From contig CAZPVB010000216.1 of the NCBI GenBank assembly GCA_964589855.1, positions 1-6,223 of the forward strand: DNA of 6,223 bases, written 5' to 3'. Shown piece by piece: positions 1-6,196 of this stretch (position 1 is the first letter of the stretch; the number at the start of each line of letters is the position of its first letter). This stretch comes from SKVR01 sp964589855. Its GTDB lineage: Bacteria; Bacteroidota; Bacteroidia; Bacteroidales; UBA7960. Both the position numbers and the translations under genes were made by a program. The notes beneath the pieces are model-generated. The model did not search any database, was not told the DNA's origin, and was given only the letters and a program-made list of their open reading frames with translations.

Positions 1-427
1 CCCATTCATTGATGGCATCCATATTATAAGCAGTTTGTAAAAGTTTATGCAACGACATGGCTGAAACATCAAGGGTTTTTACCATATAGTTGTAGTCCAG
101 CGAAGTATAATGCAATCCTTTTCTTACGTTTGGCGACATGCCTACAGAGTGAAGGATGAAATCAATTTTACCGTCGAGTATTTTCATACTTTCCTGCAAT
201 AGATTTTCAAGGTCATCAACCTGAGTTACATCTGCTGATATAACTTCACTCTGTGTTTTTTCTCCCAATCTGAAAATATCACCTTTTCGCAATGCTACCG
301 GGGCATTGGTAAGCACAAATGTAGCCCCTTCTTCTTTGGCGCGTTCTGCTACTTTCCAGGCAATAGAGTTTTCGTCTAATGCACCGAAAATAATCCCTCT
401 TTTTCCATTTAAAAGGTTATTGGACAT
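1..427 (-). CDS. fabI: Enoyl-[acyl-carrier-protein] reductase FabI, N-terminal 142 codons (3' part beyond left edge)
   Basis: FabI reduces the trans-2-enoyl-ACP double bond with NAD(P)H in the last step of each cycle of type II fatty-acid elongation, in the cytoplasm. I translated it by hand from ATG at 427-425; the frame stays open to the left edge. The protein begins MSNNLLNGKRGIIFGALDEN and continues SIAWKVAERA, the atypical Rossmann nucleotide loop of the FabI branch of short-chain dehydrogenases (residues about 11-27). The cofactor-contact motif SADVT lies at residues 63-67 and DFILHSVGM at 88-96, matching the HSIG motif of FabI. The catalytic Tyr-(X6)-Lys region, expected near residues 155-165, lies outside the window, so activity and triclosan sensitivity cannot be judged. 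The start lies inside the end of recN (11-base overlap), with the A-rich leader AAACAAACAAAAACA and no Shine-Dalgarno sequence. It is probably cotranscribed with recN. Confidence 0.95.
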   Translation of the reverse strand, partial: MSNNLLNGKRGIIFGALDENSIAWKVAERAKEEGATFVLTNAPVALRKGDIFRLGEKTQSEVISADVTQVDDLENLLQESMKILDGKIDFILHSVGMSPNVRKGLHYTSLDYNYMVKTLDVSAMSLHKLLQTAYNMDAINEW

Positions 428-2111
428 TGTTTTTGTTTGTTTGATGAATATTTGAGTTTGTATGAATCATTTCTTTGGCTGTTTCCAGCACAGTATCGCT
501 GGGGTTTTCTCCACCCAGCATTTTAGCGATCTCTTTTACCCGTTCTTTATTGTCAACACTTTTCATCCTTGTTTGGGTTTTTCCTTCTTCAATTTTTTTG
601 TACACAATAAAGTGTTTTTTGCCTTTAGCAGCCACCTGCGGCAAATGGGTTACCGATATCACCTGCATATTGTATGATATCTTTTCCAGTATATTGCCGA
701 TCTTAAAACCTATTTCTCCTGATACTCCTGTATCTATTTCGTCAAAAACGATTGTAGGCAAAAGATTTTTAATGGAAATAACCGATTTAACGGCCAGCAT
801 CAGTCTCGATAGTTCCCCGCCAGAGGCTACTTTTTCAAGATTTTGTGGTTCATTTCCTTTGTTGGCAGAGAATAAAAATGCAATGCTGTCTGCTCCATAT
901 ATATTCAAATGCTCTTGTTTCTTTTGACTGATCACGAATCTGCCGTCGGGCATACCCAGTTCTGCCAGCAATGCATTAATCTGTTTTTCCAGACCCGGAA
1001 TACTTTTTTTTCTTATCAGCGATATTTCTTCAGCGCGTTTATGAATCTGTTTTTCTGTTTTATCATATTCTTTTACGGATTTTTCAATTTCAAGTTCCAA
1101 AGAATCAAAGCTTTGAATTTTTTCTTTAAACTTATCGCGTATAACCATCAGTTCTTCAATGGTTTTGGCATGATGCTTCAGCAAGAGTTTCTGAAGCAGG
1201 TCGTATCTTGTCTGCAGTTCATTGAGTCTTTGCGGGTCTGCGATTACATGATCGCCTTTTATGGCAATTTCTCTGGCAATATCATTCAGTTCAATTTCAA
1301 CACTTGTAAGTCGCTGATGAAAAGAATCATACTCTTCATTTAGTTTGGCAAAAGGTTTTACAAGGTGTATAACTTCATGAAGTTGAGAAAGAATATTTTC
1401 ATCGTTGTTTTGAAGAATAAGATCGGCTTGCTCCAGGTTTAATTTGATCTCGGTTGCATGATTGAGAATTTCAAGTTCTTGTTCTATTTCTTCAAATTCA
1501 TTTTCGTTAAGTCCTGCCTTATAAAGTTCATCATACTGAAACTGATGGTAGTCCAGTTCAGTGGTAACCTTTTTTTCCTTTTCCCTCAATGCTTCGAGAT
1601 GTTTCTTTTGTCTGATCAGTTCTTCATATTGGTTTTTGTAGTTTGTCACTTTCTCAGATAAACCAGCAAAAGCATCGAGCACATCATACCGAAAAGAGGG
1701 TTTTCCAATGATCAGATTTTGATGTTGGGAATGGATATCGATGAGTTTTTCAGCAATTTCTCTCATCACATTCAAATTCACGGGGGTATCGTTGATAAAA
1801 GCCCTTGATTTTCCCTGAGGATTTATTTCCCGGCGAAAGATTGTATTGTCTTCATAATCAAGTTTATGCTGGATAAAAAGTTTTTCTATCCCCATATTTT
1901 TCAGGTCAAAAATTCCTTCTATCACACATTTACGTGTGTTTTTAAAAAGCACTCTGGTGTCGGCTCTTTGTCCGAGAATCATACTTAGTGCGCCCAGCAA
2001 AATAGATTTACCGGCACCTGTTTCACCGGTAATAATAGTAAGGCCATCATCGAAGCTGATGTCCAGTTTATCAATCAGGGCATAGTTTTCAATCAACAGA
2101 CTTTTTAACAT
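417..2111 (-). CDS. recN: DNA repair protein RecN, SMC-like ATPase
   Basis: RecN is a cytoplasmic SMC-like ATPase that acts early in recombinational repair of double-strand breaks, promoting cohesion and RecA-dependent pairing. At 564 residues it is close to the usual length (about 550). It shows an N-terminal ATPase half with Walker A GETGAGKS at residues 29-36, the family motif REINPQGKSRAFIND at 94-108 and DIHSQHQ at 125-131. A charged, Glu/Lys-rich coiled-coil middle follows (about 155-375). The C-terminal half carries the ABC signature ASGGELSRLML at 429-439, Walker B TIVFDEIDTGVSG at 453-465 and the switch-histidine segment VISVTHLPQVAA at 484-495. All catalytic motifs are intact. The start is set by the canonical MLKSLLIENYALI opening. 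A Bacteroidota -7 box 31-38 bases upstream suggests its own promoter. The stop codon lies inside the fabI start region. No LexA-type operator was recognised. Confidence 0.98.
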   Translation of the reverse strand: MLKSLLIENYALIDKLDISFDDGLTIITGETGAGKSILLGALSMILGQRADTRVLFKNTRKCVIEGIFDLKNMGIEKLFIQHKLDYEDNTIFRREINPQGKSRAFINDTPVNLNVMREIAEKLIDIHSQHQNLIIGKPSFRYDVLDAFAGLSEKVTNYKNQYEELIRQKKHLEALREKEKKVTTELDYHQFQYDELYKAGLNENEFEEIEQELEILNHATEIKLNLEQADLILQNNDENILSQLHEVIHLVKPFAKLNEEYDSFHQRLTSVEIELNDIAREIAIKGDHVIADPQRLNELQTRYDLLQKLLLKHHAKTIEELMVIRDKFKEKIQSFDSLELEIEKSVKEYDKTEKQIHKRAEEISLIRKKSIPGLEKQINALLAELGMPDGRFVISQKKQEHLNIYGADSIAFLFSANKGNEPQNLEKVASGGELSRLMLAVKSVISIKNLLPTIVFDEIDTGVSGEIGFKIGNILEKISYNMQVISVTHLPQVAAKGKKHFIVYKKIEEGKTQTRMKSVDNKERVKEIAKMLGGENPSDTVLETAKEMIHTNSNIHQTNKNNVQ

Positions 2112-2141
2112 ATATCCAAAAACAGGTATTTAGCAAGGCGA

Positions 2142-2149
2142 CAAAGATA
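2142..2149 (-). promoter_or_regulatory. Probable -7 promoter box for recN-fabI (TATCTTTG)
   Basis: Read on the minus strand this is TATCTTTG followed by TCGCC, an exact match to the Bacteroidota primary-sigma -7 consensus TAnnTTTG. Transcription would start near 2134-2136, giving a leader of roughly 25 bases before the recN ATG. The -33 element is poor: no TTTG or TTG lies at the expected 19-base spacing, and the nearest TTTG is 14 bases upstream. The call therefore rests on the -7 box and its position in the 107-base gap. A 5-bp inverted repeat (CAAAG/CTTTG) overlaps it, which may be chance. Confidence 0.55.
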
Positions 2150-2218
2150 AGAAACTTTGCGAACAAAAGAGGGCAAAAAACAAGCTAGAGAAAATGAATA
2201 TGAGTTTAAAACGATAAT

Positions 2219-3121
2219 TTAGTTAGGTTGGGTTATGCGCCTGTATTTAGAGCTATTGGATGGGTCTATTTCGGTAAGTATCGCAACGACCTGTTCTTTT
2301 TCCATGGCAGGAGCATCGTTGAAAAGATTGATCAGTTCATCATCTTTGGTGGTCATGATAATTGACATAAGATAGCCTCCTGGTCTTTGCCGGTGAACTC
2401 TCTGAAGCATTTCCAATGCATTTGCTACTTCTGCTCTTGCCAGATCCATGTTTTCGGTCATCTTGTCGAATCCATTGCGGTGGTAATTGTACATTGCCTG
2501 CCTGATATTAGAATATTGTGAGTTGAAAAGATTTTCTACCAGCCAATATCTGTTTCGTTGGCTTTCGAAAGATTTCCATCCGGGTTCGGGTTCATTTTGC
2601 GCCAGGTTGACAATGGATTGTGCTTTCTCAAAAAAGGGTGTTCCGCCCATAGGTGAGAATGTATCGAAGTCGAAACCAATGATTATATAAGCATAATAGG
2701 CTATTACAGCAGTGAGATTGCTGGAAAATGTATTATCAGCATATTCCATGGATTGGTTTTCAGTATATCGAAAAACAAAATCCCGATCGTTGTGGTTGAG
2801 AATGGGCGCGTCATACGAGGATTGAAATACCGGTCTTCTGGATTGCACTTGTATGGAAGCCTTGTACTCATCGCTTCCAACTTTATCATCCACTGTTATT
2901 AGTATGCTGGCCTCTATTCGCTCAAGTGACTCAAACTTGTAATTGGTCCAGTTAGTTTGGTTGATGAATTCGTGAAGGGATGACTGAAGCGTTCGCAGTA
3001 TCTGTCGGTCGGTTTCAGACATGCCGGGTGAGGATATCTGCACCTGGCAGTTGAGTTCCTGGGCATTTGTTTTAAAAAACAAAAAAAACGGAAAAAGAAT
3101 AATCAATAAGAATCTACTCAT
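2219..3121 (-). CDS. DUF4835 family exported protein (PorD-like), function not established
   Basis: This 300-residue protein starts with a clear signal peptide: MSRF, a hydrophobic run LLIILFPFFLFF, then KTNA-QE, so cleavage is likely after Ala20 and the mature protein begins QELNCQVQI. It is not a lipoprotein, since the only cysteine (Cys25) has no lipobox. Features I recall as typical of the Bacteroidota DUF4835 family are present: ELNC at the mature N-terminus, EFINQTNWTNYKFESLERIE (51-70), RRPVFQSSYDAPILNHND (95-112), the aromatic AYYAYIIIGFDFDTFSPMGG (141-160), GWKSF...NRYWLVE (181-196) and YNYHRNGFDKM (211-221). It should be periplasmic or outer-membrane associated. I recall the family being called PorD in connection with type IX secretion, but no other secretion gene is present here and the biochemical role is unknown. 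It sits between coaBC (100-base gap) and recN (107-base gap). No clean -7 box precedes it, so cotranscription with coaBC is likely. Confidence 0.9.
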   Translation of the reverse strand: MSRFLLIILFPFFLFFKTNAQELNCQVQISSPGMSETDRQILRTLQSSLHEFINQTNWTNYKFESLERIEASILITVDDKVGSDEYKASIQVQSRRPVFQSSYDAPILNHNDRDFVFRYTENQSMEYADNTFSSNLTAVIAYYAYIIIGFDFDTFSPMGGTPFFEKAQSIVNLAQNEPEPGWKSFESQRNRYWLVENLFNSQYSNIRQAMYNYHRNGFDKMTENMDLARAEVANALEMLQRVHRQRPGGYLMSIIMTTKDDELINLFNDAPAMEKEQVVAILTEIDPSNSSKYRRITQPN

Positions 3122-3182
3122 GTGTTAAAATATTTTTTTATGTCACATGTTTGTATGTTGAATCGTTGTGGGTAATTTGTCT

Positions 3183-3195
3183 TTCTGTTACAGAA
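3183..3195. repeat. 13-base dyad TTCTGTTACAGAA in the coaBC-DUF4835 gap
   Basis: TTCTGT-T-ACAGAA is a perfect palindrome around one central base, 27 bases past the coaBC stop and 61 bases ahead of the next gene. As RNA it gives only a 5-bp stem with a 3-base loop and has no following U-run, so it is a poor terminator. It could be a protein-binding dyad or coincidence. Nothing in the window identifies a binding protein. Confidence 0.3.
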
Positions 3196-3221
3196 CGCTA
3201 ATAATATACAGATATTTTGGT

Positions 3222-4430
3222 TTACAGATTGATATTAAGATGTTCCTGGAGTTTATCAATAATATCGCATGCAACCTGTTTTTTCGTTTTTAATTCAAAC
3301 CTGAAAACTTTGTCTTTATTGTCAATTATGGTTATTTTATTGGTTTCGAGCCCAAATCCGGCACCTTGTTCATTGAGTGAATTTAATACAATAAAATCAA
3401 GGTTTTTGTTTTTTCTTTTTTGGATGGCATTTGCTTCTTCATTATGGGTTTCCAGTGCAAATCCTGCTAATATTTGCTTTTCCTTTTTCATTTCACCCAA
3501 AGTTGCCAGGATATCTTTGTTGGGAACCAGTTCAAGGGTTCGTTCAATCTTTTCTCCTTTTAGTTTCTGACTACTGTATTTCCGGGGTTTATAATCTGCT
3601 ACAGCAGCGGTCATCAATGCTGCATCCATTTCCGGGAAGATTTGAGTACAGGCATCGTACATCTGATCTGCACTTACCACTTTTGTAAGTTTAATGTTGG
3701 GATGCACAGCCAGCTGGCTGACCGGTCCTGATACCAGTTGAACATTGGCACCTCTTTGTGCCAGTTCAAGTGCCAGTTCCATCCCCATTTTACCAGAAGA
3801 ATAATTTCCCAGAAATCTGACAGGATCTAATTTTTCGTGCGTTGGCCCTGCCGTTACAAGAATACTTTTTCCGGTAAAAGCAGCACTTGCTGAAAAGTAT
3901 GACTTTACAATTTCAAATATTTCTTCAGGTTCTTCCATTCTGCCCTTGCCTTCGTACCCACAGGCCAGGTAACCTTCTGCAGATTCAATAAATGCTACGT
4001 TGTTTTGCCGCAGATACTCCATATTCTTTTGTACGGCAAAATTCTCATACATTTTCACATTCATGGCAGGTGCCACAAATACTTTTTTGTTGAAGGATAT
4101 CAAAGATGTAGACAAAGCATCATCGGCAATACCATTGGCATATTTTCCGATTATATTGGCGGTGGCGGGTGCAACCACCATTACATCGCCCCAGTCGGTC
4201 AGACTGATATGCTCAGTGGTATAGTCATTGTCGGCGGCAAAAACCTGATGATAGACTTTGTTCTGCGAGAGGGATTCAAGAGATACACGCGTAACAAACC
4301 ATTCAGCATTTTTTGTGAGAACCACCCTGACCTCTGCGCCTGCTTTGATGAAAAGGCGAATCAGGGAAAGACTTTTATAAGCAGCAATCCCTCCACTAAT
4401 GCCAAGAATGATTTTTTTACCTTTTAGCAT
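3222..4430 (-). CDS. coaBC: Bifunctional phosphopantothenoylcysteine decarboxylase / phosphopantothenate-cysteine ligase CoaBC (Dfp)
   Basis: This cytoplasmic enzyme joins cysteine to 4'-phosphopantothenate (CoaB, nucleotide-dependent) and decarboxylates the product to 4'-phosphopantetheine (CoaC, FMN-dependent), steps 2 and 3 from pantothenate to coenzyme A. The 402-residue length is normal for the fusion. The CoaC half (1 to about 180) shows LGISGGIAAYKS at 9-20, the active-site His74 in TEHISL, PATANIIGKYANGIADD at 88-104, the substrate motif PAMNVKMYEN at 121-130 and the clamp cysteine Cys157 in ACGYEGKGRM. The CoaB half shows VTAGPTHEKLDPVRFLGNYS at 192-211 with Asn209, SSGKMG at 211-216, TAAVADYKPRK at 274-284, and Lys291 in KLK. 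These match the E. coli Dfp catalytic residues His75, Cys158, Asn210 and Lys289 within two positions. All are intact. The start MLKGKKIILGISGG is standard. No clear promoter lies in the 118-base gap upstream. Confidence 0.98.
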   Translation of the reverse strand: MLKGKKIILGISGGIAAYKSLSLIRLFIKAGAEVRVVLTKNAEWFVTRVSLESLSQNKVYHQVFAADNDYTTEHISLTDWGDVMVVAPATANIIGKYANGIADDALSTSLISFNKKVFVAPAMNVKMYENFAVQKNMEYLRQNNVAFIESAEGYLACGYEGKGRMEEPEEIFEIVKSYFSASAAFTGKSILVTAGPTHEKLDPVRFLGNYSSGKMGMELALELAQRGANVQLVSGPVSQLAVHPNIKLTKVVSADQMYDACTQIFPEMDAALMTAAVADYKPRKYSSQKLKGEKIERTLELVPNKDILATLGEMKKEKQILAGFALETHNEEANAIQKRKNKNLDFIVLNSLNEQGAGFGLETNKITIIDNKDKVFRFELKTKKQVACDIIDKLQEHLNINL

Positions 4431-4548
4431 ATAACTCTTTTGGGAAGTGCGTTTTTGTTGGGTTTTGGGTCAGTCTTCTTATAATCCTGCAAATGTTTTT
4501 CTGACAACACTAAATAAATGCATTGAAACAGGACTGTATCAATATCAT

Positions 4549-4869
4549 TTACTCGTTATCAGGAATGCGATAATAAATATTTCCATTTAGATATTCACTT
4601 ATAGCTATAAGAGAAGGTTTAGGCATTTGCTCATAATAGCGGGCAATCTCTATTTGTTCACGATTTTCAAATACTTCTTCAAGATTATCGGCTGAGGTTG
4701 TAAATTCTGATAGTTTGTTGTTTATTTCTTCTTTAATATCATGCCCGATCTGATTCGCCCGCTTTGAAAGGATTACCACAGACTGGTAAATATTCTGTGT
4801 GTCTTTGTCAAACATTCTGAGATCGCGGGTAACTGTGTTCAGGTTGGTTTTATATTTTTTCTCTTCCAT
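4549..4869 (-). CDS. rpoZ: Omega-like DNA-directed RNA polymerase subunit, Bacteroidota type
   Basis: A 106-residue protein recognised as the Bacteroidota version of RNA polymerase omega (RpoZ/Rpb6 family), which binds the beta' subunit and helps core assembly. The key segment is NIYQSVVILSKRANQIG at residues 26-42. It aligns position by position with the omega signature NRFDLVLVAARRARQM of E. coli, with the conserved Lys/Arg-Arg-Ala core. Downstream, LEEVFENREQIEIARYYEQM (63-82) and PKPSLIAISEYLNG (83-96) are in the style of Bacteroidota homologues. It lacks the usual proteobacterial N-terminus and is longer (E. coli has 91 residues), so annotation pipelines may list it as hypothetical. It has no signal peptide or membrane segment. 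It lies 143 bases downstream of bamD and 118 bases ahead of coaBC. Omega genes sit near coaBC in several phyla, which supports the call. The gene symbol is by family only. Confidence 0.88.
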   Translation of the reverse strand: MEEKKYKTNLNTVTRDLRMFDKDTQNIYQSVVILSKRANQIGHDIKEEINNKLSEFTTSADNLEEVFENREQIEIARYYEQMPKPSLIAISEYLNGNIYYRIPDNE

Positions 4870-4920
4870 GGTATGTAAAAATTGTCTGTAAATTGATTAA
4901 AGGATTATTTTAAAACTTTG

Positions 4921-4953
4921 AAACATTGATTTCAATATATTGTTTGAATGTTT
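4921..4953. repeat. Cluster of overlapping dyads upstream of the omega-like gene
   Basis: Within 33 bases lie a perfect palindrome CAATATATTG (4933-4942), the inverted repeat ATTGA-TT-TCAAT (4925-4936) and an outer 7-bp inverted repeat AAACATT (4921-4927) / AATGTTT (4947-4953). The block starts 52 bases before the start codon of the omega-like gene. It could be an operator or a leader structure, but all arms are AT-rich and short, so chance is a serious alternative. Confidence 0.3.
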
Positions 4954-4987
4954 TCCTTGAGATTAATTATTTTTAATGCCTTGTCAT

Positions 4988-5012
4988 CCAGGAAAATAAT
5001 TTTTTTTCCCGG
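4988..5012 (-). terminator. Hairpin directly after the bamD stop codon (possible 3' end or processing element)
   Basis: Read as minus-strand RNA, CCGGGAAAA (5012-5004), a 7-base loop AAAAUUA, then UUUUCCUGG (4996-4988) forms a continuous 9-bp stem with one G-U pair. It begins at the base next to the bamD TAA. There is no U-run after the stem (AUGACAAGG follows), so it is not a classic intrinsic terminator. It may protect or define the bamD 3' end, or attenuate read-through into the omega-like gene. Confidence 0.45.
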
Positions 5013-5843
5013 TTACTTTTTAATGATCGCCATATTGTCCAGCAATTCGATTTGTTCCATTGCCTTGGTATTCATTTGGGCAGCATCCTCCAGATAAGAT
5101 GAGTCGGGAAATCTTTTTATAAAGGTATCATAAGCTTCCACAACATTGGTATATCTTTCTGATTGTTTTTCCCTGACACTGTTCTCAGCAAACAGGAAGT
5201 GCGATCGAATAATCAGGAACATGGCTTCTTCTCTAAATTCCGTGTCGGGATAATCGCTTATCAGGTTTTTAAAAGACCTTACTGCTGCCATATAGTCTCC
5301 AAGGTTATAATAAAGCTTTGCAGAGTCGTAGTTTTTTTTCTCTAATTTAAGTCTGAGTTCATCAATCAGCGAGTTTACCTGTTCAATTTTTTCACTTTCC
5401 GGGTATTTGTTGGCAAATTGCTGTAACTCGTTAATGGCTTCCCGGGTAGGTGTTTGGTCCAGACTGGGCCGGGGTGAAAGAAGGTATTTACTATATGCGC
5501 TTAAAAAATTAAATTCCTCATTGTGTTCACTTCGTGGAAAACCCTCTGTAAATGATTTAAAATAATGTGCTGCCATCATGTAATCTCCCATATTATAGTG
5601 GGCGAGGGCAAAATAATAATTCAGTTCCTCTGCATGAGAAGTACCTCTGAATGCGGGAATAATATCAGTAAGCAAACCCAGGGAACGTGAGTAATCTTCT
5701 TTTTCAAAATATTCAATGGCTTTTTCTTTTTTTAGCATCACATCATCGCTTTTCAGTAGTTTTTGATACTTACTGCATGACGAAAGGGTCAGAATGATGA
5801 GTGCTATGATGAAAATACTTTTAAAACTTGTTTGTTTATACAT
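5013..5843 (-). CDS. bamD: Outer membrane protein assembly factor BamD, lipoprotein with TPR repeats
   Basis: BamD is the essential lipoprotein partner of BamA in the complex that inserts beta-barrel proteins into the outer membrane. It acts on the periplasmic face. The 276-residue protein opens with a lipoprotein signal: basic MYKQTSFK, hydrophobic SIFIIALIILT, lipobox LSSC ending at Cys23. The residues after the cysteine, SKYQK, are basic and lack the acidic surface-export signal of Bacteroidota surface lipoproteins, which fits periplasmic retention. Helical TPR-type repeats follow: about 43-76 (EYFEKEDYSRSLGLL...), 74-107 (NYYFALAHYNMGDYMMAAHY, then SFTEGFPRS), and 174-217 (SAKLYYNLGDYMAAVRSF, then ISDYPDTEFREEAMF), with a last one around 230-262 (AYDTFIKRFPDSSYLEDA). 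E. coli BamD has 245 residues. A well-formed promoter lies about 50 bases upstream, so bamD is probably the first gene of this transcript. Confidence 0.95.
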   Translation of the reverse strand: MYKQTSFKSIFIIALIILTLSSCSKYQKLLKSDDVMLKKEKAIEYFEKEDYSRSLGLLTDIIPAFRGTSHAEELNYYFALAHYNMGDYMMAAHYFKSFTEGFPRSEHNEEFNFLSAYSKYLLSPRPSLDQTPTREAINELQQFANKYPESEKIEQVNSLIDELRLKLEKKNYDSAKLYYNLGDYMAAVRSFKNLISDYPDTEFREEAMFLIIRSHFLFAENSVREKQSERYTNVVEAYDTFIKRFPDSSYLEDAAQMNTKAMEQIELLDNMAIIKK

Positions 5844-5890
5844 TGAATTCCGGGGGTTTAAAAATTATATTATTTTTTTAGAACAGCCTG

Positions 5891-5921
5891 CAAAGGTAAT
5901 CTTTTCCTTTGAATCTTCAAG
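5891..5921 (-). promoter_or_regulatory. Bacteroidota-type promoter for bamD (CTTG - 19 - TACCTTTG)
   Basis: On the minus strand, CTTG (5921-5918) is followed by a spacer of exactly 19 bases and TACCTTTG (5898-5891). This fits the Bacteroidota consensus of TTTG near -33, a 19-21 base spacer and TAnnTTTG near -7, with one mismatch in the -33 box. Transcription would start near 5884-5886, giving an AT-rich leader of about 42 bases and the bamD start at 5843. An imperfect inverted repeat, CCTTTGAA-TC-TTCAAGG (5906-5922), lies in the spacer and could bind a regulator. It is the best promoter in the window. Confidence 0.65.
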
Positions 5922-6153
5922 GATGAACCGCACATGTTTACAAATAAAAGACAAACACCTGTGAAAATAGCAGACATGATACTTCTAATTTGAAAAAATG
6001 ATATTTATGATGGTCTGATTATAAGTTTGCAATTGTATTTGGTCTTTGCAAGAAAACGCCAAATTATCCATATAATGTTTTTTTTATTAGGTATTCATGA
6101 GATCGCTTCGCTAAGTTCTGCGTTATTCTTGTTTTTTAATCAGTCATTTACGA

Positions 6154-6182
6154 AAAGTAAACTCCTTAGATGAGTCCACTCT
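6154..6182 (-). other. 11-bp hairpin, fully paired only as minus-strand RNA (possible terminator of an upstream gene)
   Basis: As minus-strand RNA, AGAGUGGACUC (6182-6172), loop AUCUAAG, GAGUUUACUUU (6164-6154) pairs over 11 bp with three G-U pairs. The same bases on the plus strand would give A-C mismatches at those three places. A further U and then CG follow. This asymmetry favours an RNA element read leftwards, for example a weak terminator of a minus-strand gene beyond the right edge. It could also be the end of a decayed mobile element, but I do not recognise one. Confidence 0.4.
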
Positions 6183-6196
6183 GAAAAATCAATTAT

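Noticed and set aside
475..1343. Plus-strand open frames opposite recN
   Set aside because: They are shadows of an intact recN with all its motifs. The translations are rich in Phe and Ser, as expected from antisense of Lys/Glu-rich coding sequence, and match no family.
3217..3570. Plus-strand open frame opposite the end of coaBC
   Set aside because: It is antisense to the conserved CoaB domain. Its apparent hydrophobicity is a by-product of charged codons read in reverse.
4000..4427. Plus-strand open frames opposite the start of coaBC
   Set aside because: The opposite strand encodes the conserved CoaC half with every active-site motif; the antisense frames show no domain.
4431..4548. Promoter for coaBC around AACATTTG in the gap
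   Set aside because: The box lacks the TA of TAnnTTTG, and no TTTG or TTG lies 19-21 bases upstream.
5870..5977. Minus-strand frame of 35 codons (MSAIFTGVCLLFVNMCGSSL...)
   Set aside because: It overlaps the bamD promoter and leader, has no recognisable family and no upstream promoter signal.
6075..6173. Plus-strand frame of 32 codons (MFFLLGIHEIASLSSALFLF...) about 45 bases after a TAAGTTTG box
   Set aside because: It is very short, has no recognisable family, no -33 element pairs with the box, and its end runs into the hairpin. The hydrophobic composition is expected from T-rich DNA.
6154..6190. Terminal inverted repeat of an insertion sequence
   Set aside because: No transposase or target-site duplication is visible, no partner end exists in the window, and I could not match it to a known element.
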